Of a stretch of 15,880 bases of DNA, positions 15,010 to 15,880 are shown one piece after another. The stretch is taken from NCBI GenBank assembly GCA_052034525.1, contig JBPOIK010000002.1, positions 1 to 15,880 of the forward strand. The letters run 5' to 3'. The DNA is from JAFGJQ01 sp052034525 (GTDB taxonomy: Bacteria; Planctomycetota; Phycisphaerae; UBA1845). The first letter of the stretch is position 1; the number at the start of each line of letters is the position of its first letter. The position numbers and the translations under genes were made by a program. The notes under the pieces were generated by a model that saw only the letters and a list, made by a program, of their open reading frames with translations, did no database searches and was not told where the DNA came from.

Positions 15010-15677
15010 CCCTGCCCAAGCTCCTAACGAAAGGCACAGAGAGGCAGATCACCGAGGATTGGCAACAAGAGATTCCGAACCTTGGAATCTATACCGCGCG
15101 GCGTTTGCTAAAGCGAGTCGGCCCGCTGCTAGTAGGCATTTGCCTGGAGCGTGATTCGAGCGGCAACAAGTACAAGCCAATGTTTCATGTTCACTGCTTG
15201 GGAGCGGAAGCCCCGGCCGTATTCCTTACCCTATTCACACAGCTTCGCTCCGCTCGCTCTGGGGGACCTGATTTTATTCAGGTGCGGTTCCACGAAGAGA
15301 AGTACAAGGAGGCCGCCGCGCGGATGGTGCGGCAATCCCTCTTGCCTCTTGATGGTGATTTATCACTCGATCAAGTCATCAAGGCGTATCAAACTTATTT
15401 GTCTTCCCCTTTGGGCCGAGCATATCCAGTATCGCTGTATCGGGACATAATTATCTTGTCGGCTTGGGGAGGTCGCCAGGCGGAGGCGATGAAGTTCTTG
15501 ACAGAGTGTCTTCAAGTAGGCGATGACACCGACTTCCAAAACATGGGCGGTCGATCGGCCTTTGAAGCCGAGTGTCGGAAGCTGATCGAGAACCCGGCGT
15601 TGATTCAGCAGACGGTGGATTCGCAGATCGCGGCGTTGGGCGTCGGAAACCTGCCGGTGTCGAACCTTCTTCGCTGA
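15006..15677 (+). CDS. Probable immunity protein for the adjacent RHS toxin
   Basis: A 223-residue soluble protein with no signal peptide or membrane segment and no domain I recognise. The start is GTG 15006: it overlaps the toxin stop (GTGA) and has GGAGG (14994-14998) seven bases upstream, a clear coupled arrangement. The protein looks largely helical in its second half (MVRQSLLPL, QVIKAYQTYL, AEAMKFLTECL) and ends in VSNLLR. The immunity role is inferred only from its position directly after a toxin tip, the standard order in polymorphic toxin systems; no immunity family was recognised by sequence. Parts of it, for example near 15355-15420, look less GC-rich than the housekeeping genes, consistent with horizontal acquisition. 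A terminator follows at 15697. Confidence 0.7.
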   Translation: MTLPKLLTKGTERQITEDWQQEIPNLGIYTARRLLKRVGPLLVGICLERDSSGNKYKPMFHVHCLGAEAPAVFLTLFTQLRSARSGGPDFIQVRFHEEKYKEAAARMVRQSLLPLDGDLSLDQVIKAYQTYLSSPLGRAYPVSLYRDIIILSAWGGRQAEAMKFLTECLQVGDDTDFQNMGGRSAFEAECRKLIENPALIQQTVDSQIAALGVGNLPVSNLLR

Positions 15678-15696
15678 GATTGTGATCTGCTACTTG

Positions 15697-15740
15697 CCGG
15701 GCAGCGTGATCTTGAACGGGTCGCGTTGCCCGGTTTTTTT
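15697..15740 (+). terminator. Intrinsic terminator after the toxin-immunity pair
   Basis: CCGGGCAGCG (15697-15706) pairs with CGTTGCCCGG (15724-15733), with one G-U. Seven Ts follow directly (15734-15740). The 17-base loop is long but the stem is strong. It ends the transcript of the immunity gene, which stops at 15677. Confidence 0.8.
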
Positions 15741-15756
15741 GCGCCGGCTATTACGT

Positions 15757-15777
15757 AACCGTTCACGGGTTTTTTTT
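15757..15777 (+). terminator. Second, weak terminator-like hairpin with T8 run
   Basis: AACC (15757-15760) can pair with GGTT just before and into a run of eight Ts at 15770-15777. The stem is only about four pairs, so it may back up the preceding terminator or be incidental. Confidence 0.3.
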
Positions 15778-15825
15778 GGCTGACGGGGTGATGTGAAATG
15801 GCGGCCGCGTCCGATCAATGGAAAC

Positions 15826-15880
15826 ATGAAGCCGCTGGAATCGCACACCAAGGAAGAACTGATCGCGCGGGTCCGCCGGT
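15826..15880 (+). CDS. Possible 5' end of an unidentified gene, cut by the window edge
   Basis: ATG 15826 opens a frame reading MKPLESHTKEELIARVRR to the end of the window. Such a charged, helical N-terminus is seen in various proteins, including some transposase N-terminal coiled coils, but the fragment is too short to name. There is no strong Shine-Dalgarno sequence. A competing ATG at 15798 gives a less protein-like sequence. Confidence 0.35.
   Translation, partial: MKPLESHTKEELIARVRR

Overview
This is a GC-rich bacterial chromosome segment that mixes housekeeping genes with accessory DNA. The genes are too widely conserved to fix the phylum. An anaerobic or facultative bacterium outside the well-studied model groups fits best, for example in the Planctomycetota or neighbouring phyla; that placement is inference. 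The clues are a selenocysteine-type thioredoxin, a GapN-like dehydrogenase with 'LGLEAKNP' in place of the usual ELGGK motif, a VKOR-DsbA fusion, an RHS tip and an 8-bp CCCTTGAT-type repeat.

Layout from left to right. Positions 208-2658 (minus) encode a large HerA/FtsK-like ATPase. Upstream of it, on the same strand, lies a probable 6S RNA gene (about 3061 to 2858) with its own terminator. Pointing the other way, trpA (3324-4142) overlaps by ATGA with a membrane-anchored thioredoxin-like gene. That gene carries an in-frame TGA exactly where the first active-site Cys should be (UGPC), followed by a SECIS-like hairpin, so it is best read as one 168-residue selenoprotein (4139-4645). Its 3' end runs 80 bp into the convergent uvrA gene (4566-7454, minus). 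A divergent promoter region separates uvrA from ftsK (7795-10284, plus).

Right of ftsK comes about 490 bp with no intact gene. It holds an IS630-type transposase remnant and an 8-bp tandem repeat that ends in the stop codon of a GapN-like aldehyde dehydrogenase (10779-12407, minus). Upstream of that gene is a VKOR-DsbA fusion (12535-13917, minus) with a good sigma-70-type promoter. The last 1.6 kb is accessory: the C-terminal tip of a decayed RHS protein carrying a probable PD-(D/E)xK nuclease toxin domain, then a GTGA-overlapping probable immunity gene, a strong terminator, and the start of an unidentified gene cut by the window edge.

The most notable element is the trpA-linked UGPC thioredoxin. 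The VKOR-DsbA fusion is a second thiol-redox gene in the window. uvrA and ftsK both act in DNA maintenance and face away from a shared intergenic region containing a perfect 12-bp palindrome.
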